Source: Reyranella massiliensis 521 (GTDB lineage Bacteria > Pseudomonadota > Alphaproteobacteria > Reyranellales > Reyranellaceae). From it: a stretch of DNA of 50,253 bases. Below the pieces are notes generated by a model, which was given only the letters and a program-made list of their open reading frames with translations, did not search any database and was not told the origin of the DNA. Below, in pieces: positions 7,713-16,008 of the stretch; positions within the stretch are counted from its first letter, which is position 1; every line of letters begins with the position of its first letter. The DNA lies in the NCBI GenBank assembly GCA_945860205.1, contig CAMARK010000026.1:1-50253 (forward strand). Direction: 5' to 3'. A program made the translations under genes and the position numbers.

Positions 7713-9527
7713 ATGTCGGAGACTCCTGCCCCAACTGGCTTTCCAGCAGTCACGCCGGCCGAATCGCAGAAGATGCAGGCCGCTTTCAAGGATATTGCCG
7801 AACGCAGCCAGAAGCTGCTCGAGGGTTTTGCCGAGCGCTACAAGGCCGACGGACCGCAGCCGGCCGATCCGATGGGCCTCACCCAGACCTTCATGGATTT
7901 CACGGCCAAGATGCTGGCCGATCCCAATCGGCTGCTGCAGGCCCAGATGGAACTCTGGCAGCAATACCTGCAGCTCTGGCAGCTCACGACGCAGCGGCTG
8001 ATGGGTCAGAAGGTCGAGCCGATGGCCGAGCCCGCCAAGGGCGACAAGCGCTTCAACGATCCCGCATGGAAGGACGAGGTGGTCTTCGACTACCTGAAGC
8101 AGTCCTACCTTCTCACCGCGCGCTGGCTGCAAGGTACCATCAAGCAAGTCGAAGGTATCGACGACAAGACGGCGAAGAAGGTCGACTTCTACACCCGGCA
8201 ATTCATCGACGCCGTGTCGCCCTCGAACTTCGCCATGACCAATCCGCAGGTCGTGAAGGCCACGGTTGAGTCCAAGGGTGAGAATCTGCTGAAAGGCCTG
8301 CAGAACCTGCTGACCGACCTTGAGCGCGGCAAGGGCAAGCTCGCGATCCGCCAGACCGACATGAAAGCCTTCCGGGTCGGCGAGAACGTCGCCACCTCGC
8401 CCGGCAAGGTCATCTACCAGAACGAGCTGATGCAGCTGATCCAGTACGCGCCGGCGACCGCCGAAGTCCACGCGATACCGCTGCTGATCGTGCCGCCCTG
8501 GATCAACAAGTTCTACATCCTCGACCTGAAGCCCGAGAACTCGTTCATCAAGTGGGCGACCGAGCAGGGCTACACCGTGTTCGTCATCTCCTGGGTCAAT
8601 CCCGACAAGCAGCTCTCGAAGCTGGTGTTCGAGGACTACATGAAACTCGGGCCTCTAGCGGCGCTGGGCGCAATCGAGCAGGCGACGGGCCAGCGCCAGG
8701 TATCGGCGATCGGCTACTGCATCGGCGGCACGCTGATGGCCGCGACCCTGTCCTACATGGCGGCGCGCGGCGACGACCGGATCGCGGCCTGCACCTTCTT
8801 CACCGCCCAGGTCGACTTCACCGAGCCCGGCGAACTCGGAGTCTTCATCGACGAGGATCAGCTCGCCAGCATCGAAGAGATGATGTCCAAGAAGGGCTAT
8901 CTCGAGGCCAGCGACATGGCGACGACCTTCAACCTGCTGCGCGCCAACGACCTGATCTGGTCGTTCGTCGTGAACAACTACCTGATGGGCAAGGACCCCT
9001 TCCCCTTCGACCTGCTGTACTGGAACGCCGACGCCACGCGCATGCCGGCGGCGATGCACAGCTTCTATCTGCGCAACATGTACCAGAACAACCTGCTGAG
9101 CCGGCCGGGCGGCATCGTCATCGACAATGTGCCGATCGATCTCCGCAAGATCACGATCCCGGTCTACATCCAGGCCGGCAAGGAAGACCACATCGCGCCC
9201 GCCCGTTCGGTCTACAAGGCGACGCAGATCTACAGCGGGCCGATCCGCTTCATGCTCGCAGGCTCCGGCCACATCGCCGGCGTCGTCAACCCGCCGCGCG
9301 CCAAGAAGTACCAACACTGGCTGAACGAGACGGACAAGAACCCGCCGACGCTGGCCGAATGGCAGGCCGGCGCCAAGGAGTTCCCCGGCTCGTGGTGGAA
9401 CGACTGGGACAAATGGCTGTCGGAAAAATCCGGCCCCAAGGTGCCGGCGCGCAACCCCGGCGACGGCGCCCTGCCGCCGATCGAGGACGCACCGGGCTCT
9501 TACGTCAAAGTGCGTGTCGTCGAGTAA
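7713..9527 (+). CDS. phaC: Class I poly(3-hydroxyalkanoate) synthase
   Basis: Polymerises (R)-3-hydroxyacyl-CoA into polyhydroxyalkanoate at the granule surface. The 604-residue protein matches class I length. An N-terminal PhaC_N region (about 100-270) precedes an alpha/beta-hydrolase fold. The catalytic triad is readable: Cys336 in the lipase-box-like GYCIGG, Asp492 in GKEDHIAP and His520 in GSGHIAGV. The PHA synthase motif PPWINKFYILDL is present. The start is ATG 7713, with AAGGGG seven bases upstream; an earlier in-frame ATT codon lacks that support. No phaA, phaB, phasin or phaR is adjacent. It converges on a gamma-carbonic anhydrase gene only 5 bases away. Confidence 0.97.
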   Translation: MSETPAPTGFPAVTPAESQKMQAAFKDIAERSQKLLEGFAERYKADGPQPADPMGLTQTFMDFTAKMLADPNRLLQAQMELWQQYLQLWQLTTQRLMGQKVEPMAEPAKGDKRFNDPAWKDEVVFDYLKQSYLLTARWLQGTIKQVEGIDDKTAKKVDFYTRQFIDAVSPSNFAMTNPQVVKATVESKGENLLKGLQNLLTDLERGKGKLAIRQTDMKAFRVGENVATSPGKVIYQNELMQLIQYAPATAEVHAIPLLIVPPWINKFYILDLKPENSFIKWATEQGYTVFVISWVNPDKQLSKLVFEDYMKLGPLAALGAIEQATGQRQVSAIGYCIGGTLMAATLSYMAARGDDRIAACTFFTAQVDFTEPGELGVFIDEDQLASIEEMMSKKGYLEASDMATTFNLLRANDLIWSFVVNNYLMGKDPFPFDLLYWNADATRMPAAMHSFYLRNMYQNNLLSRPGGIVIDNVPIDLRKITIPVYIQAGKEDHIAPARSVYKATQIYSGPIRFMLAGSGHIAGVVNPPRAKKYQHWLNETDKNPPTLAEWQAGAKEFPGSWWNDWDKWLSEKSGPKVPARNPGDGALPPIEDAPGSYVKVRVVE

Positions 9528-9532
9528 GGCGC

Positions 9533-10069
9533 CTACTCCGCCGCCTTCTGCTCGGGCGGACGATGGGCGTTGGCAAGCTCGATGTAGTGGCCGGCCACAC
9601 GCCTGAACATCTCGAGGTCCTTCTCGGTGATGTCGCGCAGCTTCTGCGCCGGATTGCCGGCCCACAGCTCGCCCTTGCGCACGATCTTGCGCGGCGTCAC
9701 GACGGCGCCGGCCGCCACCATCGCGCCGCTCTCGACCACAGCGCCGTCGAGCACCGTGGCGTTCATGCCGATGAAGGAATCGTCCTGGATTTCGCAGGCG
9801 TGCAGCAGTGCCATGTGGCCGACCGAGACATTGCGGCCGACGATGGCCATGAGACCGCGGGCGGCGACATGGACGACAGTGCCGTCCTGCAGGTTGGAGT
9901 TCTCGCCGATGCGAATGCCCGGCCCGTCGCCGCGCAGGATGCAGCCGTACCAGATGCCGCAGTTGGCGCCGATCTCGACCTCGCCGATCAGCGTCGCGTT
10001 GGGCGCGATGAAGGCCGACGGGTCGATCTTGGGAAGGAAGCCCTTGAACGGAACGATGAGACCGGACAT
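9533..10069 (-). CDS. Gamma-carbonic anhydrase family (left-handed beta-helix) protein
   Basis: A 178-residue hexapeptide-repeat protein forming a trimeric left-handed beta-helix. The three zinc histidines of the family are present: one in GTVVHV and two in VGHMALLHAC. The RGDG turn and LQDGTVVHV segment match YrdA/CaiE-like gamma carbonic anhydrases. ATG 10069 is chosen over an upstream in-frame codon because GGAGAG lies about 8 bases before it. Carbonic anhydrase activity is often weak or absent in this family, so the reaction is not assured. It follows rpsI by 67 bases, across a strong hairpin. Confidence 0.92.
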   Translation of the reverse strand: MSGLIVPFKGFLPKIDPSAFIAPNATLIGEVEIGANCGIWYGCILRGDGPGIRIGENSNLQDGTVVHVAARGLMAIVGRNVSVGHMALLHACEIQDDSFIGMNATVLDGAVVESGAMVAAGAVVTPRKIVRKGELWAGNPAQKLRDITEKDLEMFRRVAGHYIELANAHRPPEQKAAE

Positions 10070-10090
10070 CGGATCGTCTCTCCACATAGA

Positions 10091-10116
10091 CGAAGGGCGC
10101 CTTGCGGCGCCCTTCG
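10091..10116 (-). terminator. Hairpin between rpsI and the gamma-carbonic anhydrase gene
   Basis: A perfect 11-bp stem CGAAGGGCGCC/GGCGCCCTTCG closes a 4-base loop that reads GCAA (a GNRA tetraloop) in minus-strand RNA. It sits 21 bases after the rpsI stop. No T-tract follows, so it may be an attenuating or RNA-stabilising stem rather than a complete terminator. Confidence 0.6.
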
Positions 10117-10136
10117 AGGATAGTCCAATCGCCGGT

Positions 10137-10619
10137 TTAGCGCTTGGAGAACTGGAAGCGCGCGCGGGCGCCAGCTCGGCCGTACTTCTTGCGCTCGACC
10201 ACGCGCGAGTCGCGGGTGAGGAAGCCGTTGGCCTTGATGGTGCCGCGCAGGCCGGGCTCGAACTTGGTCAGCGCCTGCGAGATGCCGTGACGCACCGCGC
10301 CGGCCTGGCCCGAGAGGCCGCCGCCCGAGACGGTGGCGATCACATCGAACTGGCCGCCGCGCTCGGAAACGTCGAATGGCTGCTGGATCATCATGCGCTG
10401 GGTCGGACGCGCGAAGTAGATCGTCTGGTCGCGGCCGTTGATGGTGATCTTCCCAGTGCCGGGCTTCACCCAGACGCGGGCGACGGCGTTCTTGCGTCGG
10501 CCCGTGGCATAGGCGCGGCCCTGGGCGTCGATTTCCTTGACTCGAGCCGGCGCGGGCGCCTGCTCACCGCCAGCCGGCGCCTTCTTCAGTTCAGCGAACG
10601 TCGAAAGTTCAGTAGCCAT
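10137..10619 (-). CDS. rpsI: 30S ribosomal protein S9
   Basis: Small-subunit ribosomal protein whose C-terminal tail contacts P-site tRNA. The 160-residue product carries [15 protein letters not shown], the family block [34 protein letters not shown] and the basic terminus RFQFSKR. An Ala/Pro-rich N-terminal extension of about 30 residues is typical of alphaproteobacterial S9. ATG 10619 is set by this homology and lies one base beyond the rplM stop, so the two are co-translated. Sequence upstream of that ATG in the same frame is rplM read out of frame. Confidence 0.98.
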   Translation of the reverse strand: MATELSTFAELKKAPAGGEQAPAPARVKEIDAQGRAYATGRRKNAVARVWVKPGTGKITINGRDQTIYFARPTQRMMIQQPFDVSERGGQFDVIATVSGGGLSGQAGAVRHGISQALTKFEPGLRGTIKANGFLTRDSRVVERKKYGRAGARARFQFSKR

Positions 10620-10620
10620 G

Positions 10621-11103
10621 TCAGCCGATCCTCGAATTCTTGGGGTTGAGGGCGGCGACGTCGAGCTTCTCGGGCTGCTGTGCCTCCTGCTCGTGCTTCG
10701 GCCCGGCATAGACGCGCAGGTTCTTCATTTGCGCGCGGCCCAACGGGCCACGTGTGATCATGCGCTCAACGGCCTTGATCAGGACGCGCTCCGGGAAGCG
10801 GCCTTCGAGGCGCTTGCCCAGGGTCTCGCCCTTGATGCCGCCGGGATGGCCGGTGTGCCAGTAGAAGACTTCCCGCTCGGCCTTGCGGCCGGTCAGGCGG
10901 ACCTTCTCGGCGTTGATGACGACGATGTTGTCACCGCAATCGATATGCGGCGTGAAGGTCGGCTTGTGCTTGCCGCGCAGGCGCGAGGCGATGATCGAGG
11001 CGAGCCGGCCAAGGACCAGCCCTTCGGCGTCGATCAGCAGCCACTTCTTCTGCACGTCGGCAGTCTTGGTGCTGGGAGTTTGATTGGTGATGAGGGAGTG
11101 CAT
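10621..11103 (-). CDS. rplM: 50S ribosomal protein L13
   Basis: Large-subunit protein, 160 residues, with family blocks [40 protein letters not shown] and [14 protein letters not shown] 11103 is preceded by GGAAGAAAG with suitable spacing, which fixes it over earlier codons. Compared with usual L13 proteins there is a short N-terminal extension (MHSLITNQT) before the conserved KKW. First gene of the rplM-rpsI operon, with a promoter visible upstream. Confidence 0.98.
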   Translation of the reverse strand: MHSLITNQTPSTKTADVQKKWLLIDAEGLVLGRLASIIASRLRGKHKPTFTPHIDCGDNIVVINAEKVRLTGRKAEREVFYWHTGHPGGIKGETLGKRLEGRFPERVLIKAVERMITRGPLGRAQMKNLRVYAGPKHEQEAQQPEKLDVAALNPKNSRIG

Positions 11104-11128
11104 GGTTCTTTCTTCCAATGAGCGCGCG

Positions 11129-11157
11129 CTTATGGAGGTCGCTGTTAAGAGTGTCAA
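11129..11157 (-). promoter_or_regulatory. Sigma-70-type promoter of rplM-rpsI
   Basis: On the minus strand a perfect -35 TTGACA (11157-11152) is separated by 17 bases from CATAAG (11134-11129), which matches four of six TATAAT positions. The distance to the rplM ATG is about 25 bases, enough for a short leader containing GGAAGAAAG. This is the clearest housekeeping promoter in the window. Confidence 0.65.
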
Positions 11158-11168
11158 GTCAACTTGAC
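11153..11168. promoter_or_regulatory. Inverted repeat over the rplM -35 box
   Basis: GTCAAGT and ACTTGAC (7-bp perfect arms) flank CA at 11160-11161. The left arm overlaps the -35 hexamer of the rplM promoter, a position where a dimeric regulator would block polymerase. The right arm includes a second TTGACA reading rightwards, so the symmetry may just reflect two back-to-back -35 boxes. Confidence 0.45.
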
Positions 11169-11217
11169 ATTCACTTTACAATCAATGGCTTAGCGTGAGG
11201 TATTATTATACCGCAAT

Positions 11218-11637
11218 CTATCTCATTGGTGGGATTGCATAAGTCACCGTCGCATGGGCGACCGGATCCTTCACCCCGTCGCTCCAGATGGTGAAGTCGC
11301 CCACCGCCAGGGTCTTGCCGAGTTTCATCAGGCGCCCCTCCCCGATCAGGTCAACCGGCTCGGGCTTGCGCATGAAATTGATGTTGAGGTTGGTCGTCAC
11401 CGCCAGCGCCACCGGGCCGAGTTGGCCCATGATCAGCAGATAGAAGCCGCAGTCGACCAGCCACATCAGCGTCGGCCCGGAGATCGTCCCGCCTGGCCGC
11501 AGATGCCGCTCGTGCGTCGGCAGGCGAAGCCTGATGGTCTTGTCGTCGAGATGCTCGATCGCGAGACCGAGATGGGCCGACTGCGGGAAGTGCTCTTTTA
11601 GGAACTCCAGCAGATCGGCCGGACTCATCACCGGCAT
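11218..11637 (-). CDS. PaaI/YdiI-type hotdog thioesterase
   Basis: A 139-residue hotdog-fold protein of the PaaI thioesterase superfamily, which hydrolyse acyl-CoA thioesters as homotetramers. The family segment HLRPGGTISGPTLMWLVDCG is present, but the usual HGG of the loop is ISGP here, so activity is uncertain. ATG 11637 is chosen because AGGGGAG lies seven bases upstream; sequence before it overlaps the divergent crotonase gene and is not coding. It is divergent from the enoyl-CoA hydratase-like gene with 33 bases between start codons. A second hotdog protein flanks that gene on the other side. Confidence 0.85.
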   Translation of the reverse strand: MPVMSPADLLEFLKEHFPQSAHLGLAIEHLDDKTIRLRLPTHERHLRPGGTISGPTLMWLVDCGFYLLIMGQLGPVALAVTTNLNINFMRKPEPVDLIGEGRLMKLGKTLAVGDFTIWSDGVKDPVAHATVTYAIPPMR

Positions 11638-11670
11638 GACGGCACTCCCCTGAGCCAGTACACTGCGGCC

Positions 11671-12465
11671 ATGACAGCCGCCTCCAACGAATCGGTCCTG
11701 CTGCGCCGCGACGAAGGTCGCGTCGCCATCCTGACGCTCAACCGCCCCAAGGCGATGAACGCGCTCTCGGGCGAGCTTATAGACGCGCTGCAGGCGGAAT
11801 TCGACAGGCTCGCGAAAGACAAGGAAATCCGCTGCGTCGTGATCGAGGCCAGCGGCCGCGCCTTTTGTGCCGGCCACGACCTGCGCGAAGTCCGCTCGAG
11901 CGACGATTACGGCTTCCATCACCATTTGATGACGCGCTGCTCAACCATGATGATGTCGATCCGCCGCCTGCCACAGCCGGTGATCGCCAAGGTTCATGCC
12001 ATCGCCACTGCCGCCGGCTGCCAGCTCGTGGCCGCGTGCGATCTTGCGGTCGCCTCCACCGACGCCAAGTTTGCGACGCCGGGGGTCAACATCGGCCTCT
12101 TCTGTGGCACGCCCTCGGTTCCGCTCGGCCGCAACGTCGGCTCCAAGCGCGCCCTCGACATGCTGTTCACCGGCGAGCCGATCAGCGCCGAGACCGCGCT
12201 GCGCGATGGGCTGGTGAGCCGCGTCGTTGCCGCCGCCGGTCTCGACAGGGCGACGATGGATCTCGCCAACACCATCGCGTCCAAGTCGCCGATGGTCCTC
12301 GCCCAGGGCAAGGAGCTGTTCCACAAGCATATGGAGATGGACCTCGAGCAGGCCTACGCCTACGCAACGGCCTTCATGGCCGGCGCCGTCACGCGCGAGG
12401 ACGCCAAGCTCGGCATTGATGCCTTTGTGAATAAGCAGGGCCTGCCGGATTGGAAGGGGCGCTAG
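11671..12465 (+). CDS. Enoyl-CoA hydratase/isomerase family protein lacking both catalytic glutamates
   Basis: A 264-residue crotonase-fold protein, full length, with the CoA/oxyanion-hole motifs GRAFCAGHDL and ATAAGCQLVAACDLAVAS. In classical enoyl-CoA hydratase two glutamates (Glu144 and Glu164, rat numbering) activate water; here the aligned positions are Gln in GCQLV and Gly in TPGVNIG. The same substitutions and the GLFCGTPSV segment occur in mitochondrial ECHDC3-like proteins, which I judge to be its closest known relatives. It is therefore unlikely to be a standard hydratase. The context, between two hotdog thioesterases on the opposite strand, suggests acyl-CoA metabolism. Confidence 0.9.
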   Translation: MTAASNESVLLRRDEGRVAILTLNRPKAMNALSGELIDALQAEFDRLAKDKEIRCVVIEASGRAFCAGHDLREVRSSDDYGFHHHLMTRCSTMMMSIRRLPQPVIAKVHAIATAAGCQLVAACDLAVASTDAKFATPGVNIGLFCGTPSVPLGRNVGSKRALDMLFTGEPISAETALRDGLVSRVVAAAGLDRATMDLANTIASKSPMVLAQGKELFHKHMEMDLEQAYAYATAFMAGAVTREDAKLGIDAFVNKQGLPDWKGR

Positions 12466-12474
12466 TCTCTCTTC

Positions 12475-12957
12475 TCAATTCTCGAAAATCAGGCACGTGG
12501 TCGTGCCGTGGGCGAGCAAGCGGCCTTTGTCGTCCGTGATCTTCCCCTCGGCTGTGCCGACACGCCGCCCGCGGTTCAACACAACGCCTTCCGCCTTGAT
12601 CATCCCCGTCTCGGGGGTGATGGGGCGCACGAGGGAGATCTTGAATTCGAGGGTCGTCTGGCCGACGCCTTTCTCCAGGGTCGACCAGATGGCCAGCCCC
12701 ATGCAGCTATCGAGCAAGGTGGCCGCGAGACCACCATGCACGGTGCCGGACGGATTGAGATGACTGTCGTTTGGCGTCGCCGTGACGACGACTCGCCCGG
12801 CCTCTGCCTCGGTCACGTCATAGCCCAGCGTTCGGGCAATCGTGTTGAGAGGCAGAGTTCCGTCGACGAGTCCCTGGACGAACTCCAGGCCACTCATCTC
12901 CTTTCGCCTGTTCGCGGCGACGGTTCCATAGGTCTTGCTGGTCGCCTGGTTCGACAT
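12475..12957 (-). CDS. PaaI family hotdog thioesterase
   Basis: A 160-residue hotdog-fold protein with the canonical active-site region NPSGTVHGGLAATLLDSCMG (HGG loop and downstream Asp) and the tail segment GKGRLLAHGTTTCLIF typical of phenylacetate-type thioesterases. Such enzymes hydrolyse aryl- or acyl-CoA. The start is either ATG 12957 or the Met at codon 21; each is preceded directly by GGAG with no spacer, so neither is favoured by its ribosome site. Converges on the crotonase-like gene with a 9-base gap. Confidence 0.9.
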   Translation of the reverse strand: MSNQATSKTYGTVAANRRKEMSGLEFVQGLVDGTLPLNTIARTLGYDVTEAEAGRVVVTATPNDSHLNPSGTVHGGLAATLLDSCMGLAIWSTLEKGVGQTTLEFKISLVRPITPETGMIKAEGVVLNRGRRVGTAEGKITDDKGRLLAHGTTTCLIFEN

Positions 12958-13085
12958 CTCCGGTCAGCCTAACAGCCACCTTGGGACGTTGCTCGCGGAA
13001 TTCGGACCTTACTGAAGTGTTGACGGGTCGGGATACCAGACCGTTAACTCGGATCAATAAAATGAGAGTAAACGGGAGAACGCTC

Positions 13086-14063
13086 ATGCGGGTTATGAAA
13101 TTGTCCCGGCGCGCTGCCGTCGCGTCGGCGATGGCTGGTGTCGCGACCGCGGCCGTTCCGGCACGCGCGCAGGACTTTCAGCAGGGCAAACCCATCACGA
13201 TCGTGGCGCCATTCGGCCCCGGCACGACCAACGACATCATCGCCCGCCTGCTCGCCCAGGACATGACCGTCACCCTGGGCCAGAGCGTCATCGTCGAGAA
13301 TCGTCCTGGCGCCACGGGCAACATCGGCGCCGACTATGTCGCGAAATCGCGCCCCGACGGCCACACGCTGGTGATCGCCTCCTTGAGCAACATCATCAAC
13401 CAGGCCACCGGCAACGCCACGGCCAACCTGATCAACGACTTCACGCCCGTCTGCTTCGTCGGCGGTGTGCTCTATGCGATGCTGGTCCCCAACGAACTTC
13501 CGGCGAAGAATGTGGCCGAGCTGGTCGAGCTTGCCAGCAAGGAGCCCGGCAAGCTCAACTTCTCGGGCTTCATCGGCGGCGTGCCGCAGTTCCTGGGCGA
13601 GATGCTCAATCGCGCGGCTAGGATCAACACGGTGATGGTGCCCTACAAGAGCACGACCGACGCGCTTCCCGATCTGCTGACAAATCGCATCCAGATGTGG
13701 TTCACGCCTGTCGCATCAGGGGTGCCGGTCTACAACAACAAGCAGGCTCGCATGCTCGCCGTCACCGGCGAGAAGCGGACGGCCGTGGTGCCGGACGTCC
13801 CCACCTTCAAGGAACTCGGCTACCCCGACATGGTGGCCGAAGTTGCGTTTTACCTGCTGGCGCCAAAGGGGACGCCGCAACCCATCGTCGACAAGCTTTA
13901 CCGCGCAGCCGACAAGGCGATGCAGAGCCCGAAGGCGCTGGAATCCTTCCGCGTCCAGGGCATCGAGGACAAGCGCGGCGGCCCCGCCGAACTCGCCGCC
14001 TATCTCGCCAACGAACTCCGTCGCTGGGGCGAAATCGTCAAACTGTCGGCGCCGGCAAAGTAG
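13086..14063 (+). CDS. Bug-family (TctC) tripartite tricarboxylate transporter substrate-binding protein
   Basis: Periplasmic solute-binding protein of 325 residues that would deliver a carboxylate to a TctAB-type membrane pair. A signal peptide with an SRRAAVAS twin-arginine-like motif ends at ARA|QD near residue 28. Family features follow: ITIVAPFGPGTTNDIIAR, ENRPGATGNIGADYVAKS, and VPYKSTTDALPDLL. ATG 13086 has GGGAG about 8 bases upstream; an earlier ATG at 13062 has weaker support. No permease genes are adjacent: the only tctAB pair in the window lies 10.5 kb away on the other strand. Bug proteins are often encoded alone, so its partner cannot be assigned. Confidence 0.92.
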   Translation: MRVMKLSRRAAVASAMAGVATAAVPARAQDFQQGKPITIVAPFGPGTTNDIIARLLAQDMTVTLGQSVIVENRPGATGNIGADYVAKSRPDGHTLVIASLSNIINQATGNATANLINDFTPVCFVGGVLYAMLVPNELPAKNVAELVELASKEPGKLNFSGFIGGVPQFLGEMLNRAARINTVMVPYKSTTDALPDLLTNRIQMWFTPVASGVPVYNNKQARMLAVTGEKRTAVVPDVPTFKELGYPDMVAEVAFYLLAPKGTPQPIVDKLYRAADKAMQSPKALESFRVQGIEDKRGGPAELAAYLANELRRWGEIVKLSAPAK

Positions 14064-14081
14064 CCGGCGCTGGCGCGTCTG

Positions 14082-14840
14082 CTACTGACGCCAGTCGCTG
14101 CCCTTGCCCTCGATCTGGCGCAAGGCTGCCTTCCAGTAGGTCATGCCGTATTCCGGGTTGGCGCGCTGCTGCCGGGCGCGCTCGCCGTACTGGCGGATGA
14201 CGTCGGGATCGATCGGATCGGGCTCCTCGTTCATACCGCGGGCGATGACCTCGACCTCGCAGGCGCGCTCGAGCATGTACATGCGGCGCAGCGCACCCGG
14301 GATCGATGCGCCGACCGTGAGCAGACCGTGATTGCGCAGCACCACCGAGTTGCCGCTCTGGCAAGTGATACCCAGCGCATCGCACTCTTCCTGCGACGTC
14401 GGCATGCCGTACTCGTGATAGACGAGGTCGTCCCACACCGAGAGCACATCCTGGCTGATCGGGCGCAGGCCTTTCTTCAGCACCGACACGCCAGTGCCGG
14501 CGCGGGTGTGAGTGTGCAGCACGCAGTTGCCGTCGGGCCGGGCCTTGTAGACGCCGCTATGGATGGTGAAGCCGGCAGCGTTGAAGCGGCCGTCCTTGCC
14601 GTAGACATTGCCGTCGAGATCCATCTTCACCAGGCTCGAGGCGGTGATCTCGTGGAACAGGTCGCCATAGTTGTTGATCAGGAAGCACTTGGGCTCGCCC
14701 GGAATGCGCACCGTCATGTGGGTGTCGATCGTGTCGGTCCAGCCGAAAAGATCGGTGATGCGGTAGAGGGCGGCGAGGTCGCAGCGCGCCTGCCACTCGG
14801 CCTCGGTCATTTCGTGATCTTGCTGCACCAAGCTATCCAT
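14082..14840 (-). CDS. Class II aldolase/adducin family protein
   Basis: A 252-residue protein of the class II aldolase/adducin fold, whose members are zinc-dependent aldolases, epimerases, dehydratases or decarboxylases. Metal-ligand-like histidines appear in THTRAG (HTH) and RNHGLLTVG. ATG 14840 has AAGGGACT upstream and overlaps the last 8 bases of the upstream oxidoreductase gene, indicating translational coupling. The shared operon with an OYE-type reductase suggests action on the same catabolic intermediate, but the substrate is unknown. Confidence 0.9.
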   Translation of the reverse strand: MDSLVQQDHEMTEAEWQARCDLAALYRITDLFGWTDTIDTHMTVRIPGEPKCFLINNYGDLFHEITASSLVKMDLDGNVYGKDGRFNAAGFTIHSGVYKARPDGNCVLHTHTRAGTGVSVLKKGLRPISQDVLSVWDDLVYHEYGMPTSQEECDALGITCQSGNSVVLRNHGLLTVGASIPGALRRMYMLERACEVEVIARGMNEEPDPIDPDVIRQYGERARQQRANPEYGMTYWKAALRQIEGKGSDWRQ

Positions 14841-15993
14841 GACTGAGTCCCTTCGTGTAGGTCGACGGCACCACGCTCTTGACCGACTGCGCGCGCTTGG
14901 CAAGCCAATAGGCCTGCGGCGGCGGCACTGAACCGAACTGCTTGTCGACGCCCAGCTTCTGCGCCGCGTCCATCGGCCAGTTGGGATTGTAGAGCAACTC
15001 GCGCGCCAGGGCGATCAGGTCTGCCTTGCCTTCCTGCAGTATCTGCTCTGCTTGGTCGGCATGGACGATCAGCCCGACCGCCATGCTCATGATGTCGGCA
15101 TCCTTCTTGAGCCGCTCGGCATAGGGCACCTGATAGCCGTAGGTGACAGGCCCGGCACTCACCACGGGCGAGCCGCGCATGCCGCCCGAACTGCAGTCGA
15201 TCACGTCCACGCCTTTGGGCTTCAGGATCTTCGCCAGGGCGACGCTCTGGTCCGGTCCCCAGCCCGAATCGTCCTCGACCGAGAAGCGCACGAACAGCGG
15301 CTTCGACGCCGGCCAGTGGATACGCACGCTTTCCACCACTTCGATGGCGAAGCGCATCCGGTTGAGCTCGCTGCCGCCATACTCGTCGTTGCGCACGTTG
15401 GAGAACGGCGAGAGGAACTGGTGGATCAGGTAGCCGTGCGCCATGTGCAGGTCCAGCACGTCGAAGCCCGCCTCATGGGCGCGCCGCGCCCCCTGCCCCC
15501 AGCGTTCCACGACTTCGGGAATCTCGGCGCGCGTCAGCGCGCGCGGCGTCGGATCGGTGTCGGGCGAGTTGATGCCGCTCGACGACACGAGCTCCCACCC
15601 TTGCCAATCCCAGATCTCCGGTGATTGCTTCAGCGGTGCACCACCCTCCCAAGGCCGGAAGCGCCGCGCCTTGCGACCGGAATGGCCGAGCTGGATGCCC
15701 GGCACCGAATTGTGCAGGCGGATGAAATCGACGCAGCGTTTCAGGCCGGGAATGTGGGCGTCGTCCCAGATGCCGAGGTCGCCCACCGTGCCGCAGCCGC
15801 GACGCTCGACCTTGGTCGATTCCATGATAACGAGGCCCGCGCCACCAGCAGCGTAGCGGCCGGCATTCATCAGGTGCCAGTCGGTGGCAAAGCCCTTCTC
15901 CGCCGAATACTGATGCATCGGCGCCACGACGACCCGGTTCTTGAGTGTCACGTCGCGGATGGAAATCGGGTCGAACAGCATCGGCTGTGCCAT
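14833..15993 (-). CDS. NADH:flavin oxidoreductase / old yellow enzyme (YqjM-like)
   Basis: FMN-dependent TIM-barrel ene-reductase, 386 residues, resembling Bacillus YqjM. Visible are LKNRVVVAPM near the start, the substrate-binding pair in LHMAHGYLIHQFLSP, the YqjM-like RNDEYGGS loop and the FMN phosphate site ending ALARELLYNP. The cysteine that tunes FMN in YqjM (in PMCMYS) is His here (PMHQYS). The start is ATG 15993 with GGGGAAG upstream; codons before it lie antisense to the CoA-binding gene. Its start is only 15 bases from the start of that divergent gene. Enone or aromatic-CoA type reduction is plausible; the substrate is unknown. Confidence 0.93.
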   Translation of the reverse strand: MAQPMLFDPISIRDVTLKNRVVVAPMHQYSAEKGFATDWHLMNAGRYAAGGAGLVIMESTKVERRGCGTVGDLGIWDDAHIPGLKRCVDFIRLHNSVPGIQLGHSGRKARRFRPWEGGAPLKQSPEIWDWQGWELVSSSGINSPDTDPTPRALTRAEIPEVVERWGQGARRAHEAGFDVLDLHMAHGYLIHQFLSPFSNVRNDEYGGSELNRMRFAIEVVESVRIHWPASKPLFVRFSVEDDSGWGPDQSVALAKILKPKGVDVIDCSSGGMRGSPVVSAGPVTYGYQVPYAERLKKDADIMSMAVGLIVHADQAEQILQEGKADLIALARELLYNPNWPMDAAQKLGVDKQFGSVPPPQAYWLAKRAQSVKSVVPSTYTKGLSHG

Positions 15994-16008
15994 GTATACT
16001 TCCCCACC

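Noticed and set aside
8552..10123. Long open frames on both strands across phaC and the carbonic anhydrase gene
   Set aside because: They are Arg/His/Gly-rich readings of real genes in wrong frames, as expected in high-GC DNA, with no recognisable domain or start site.
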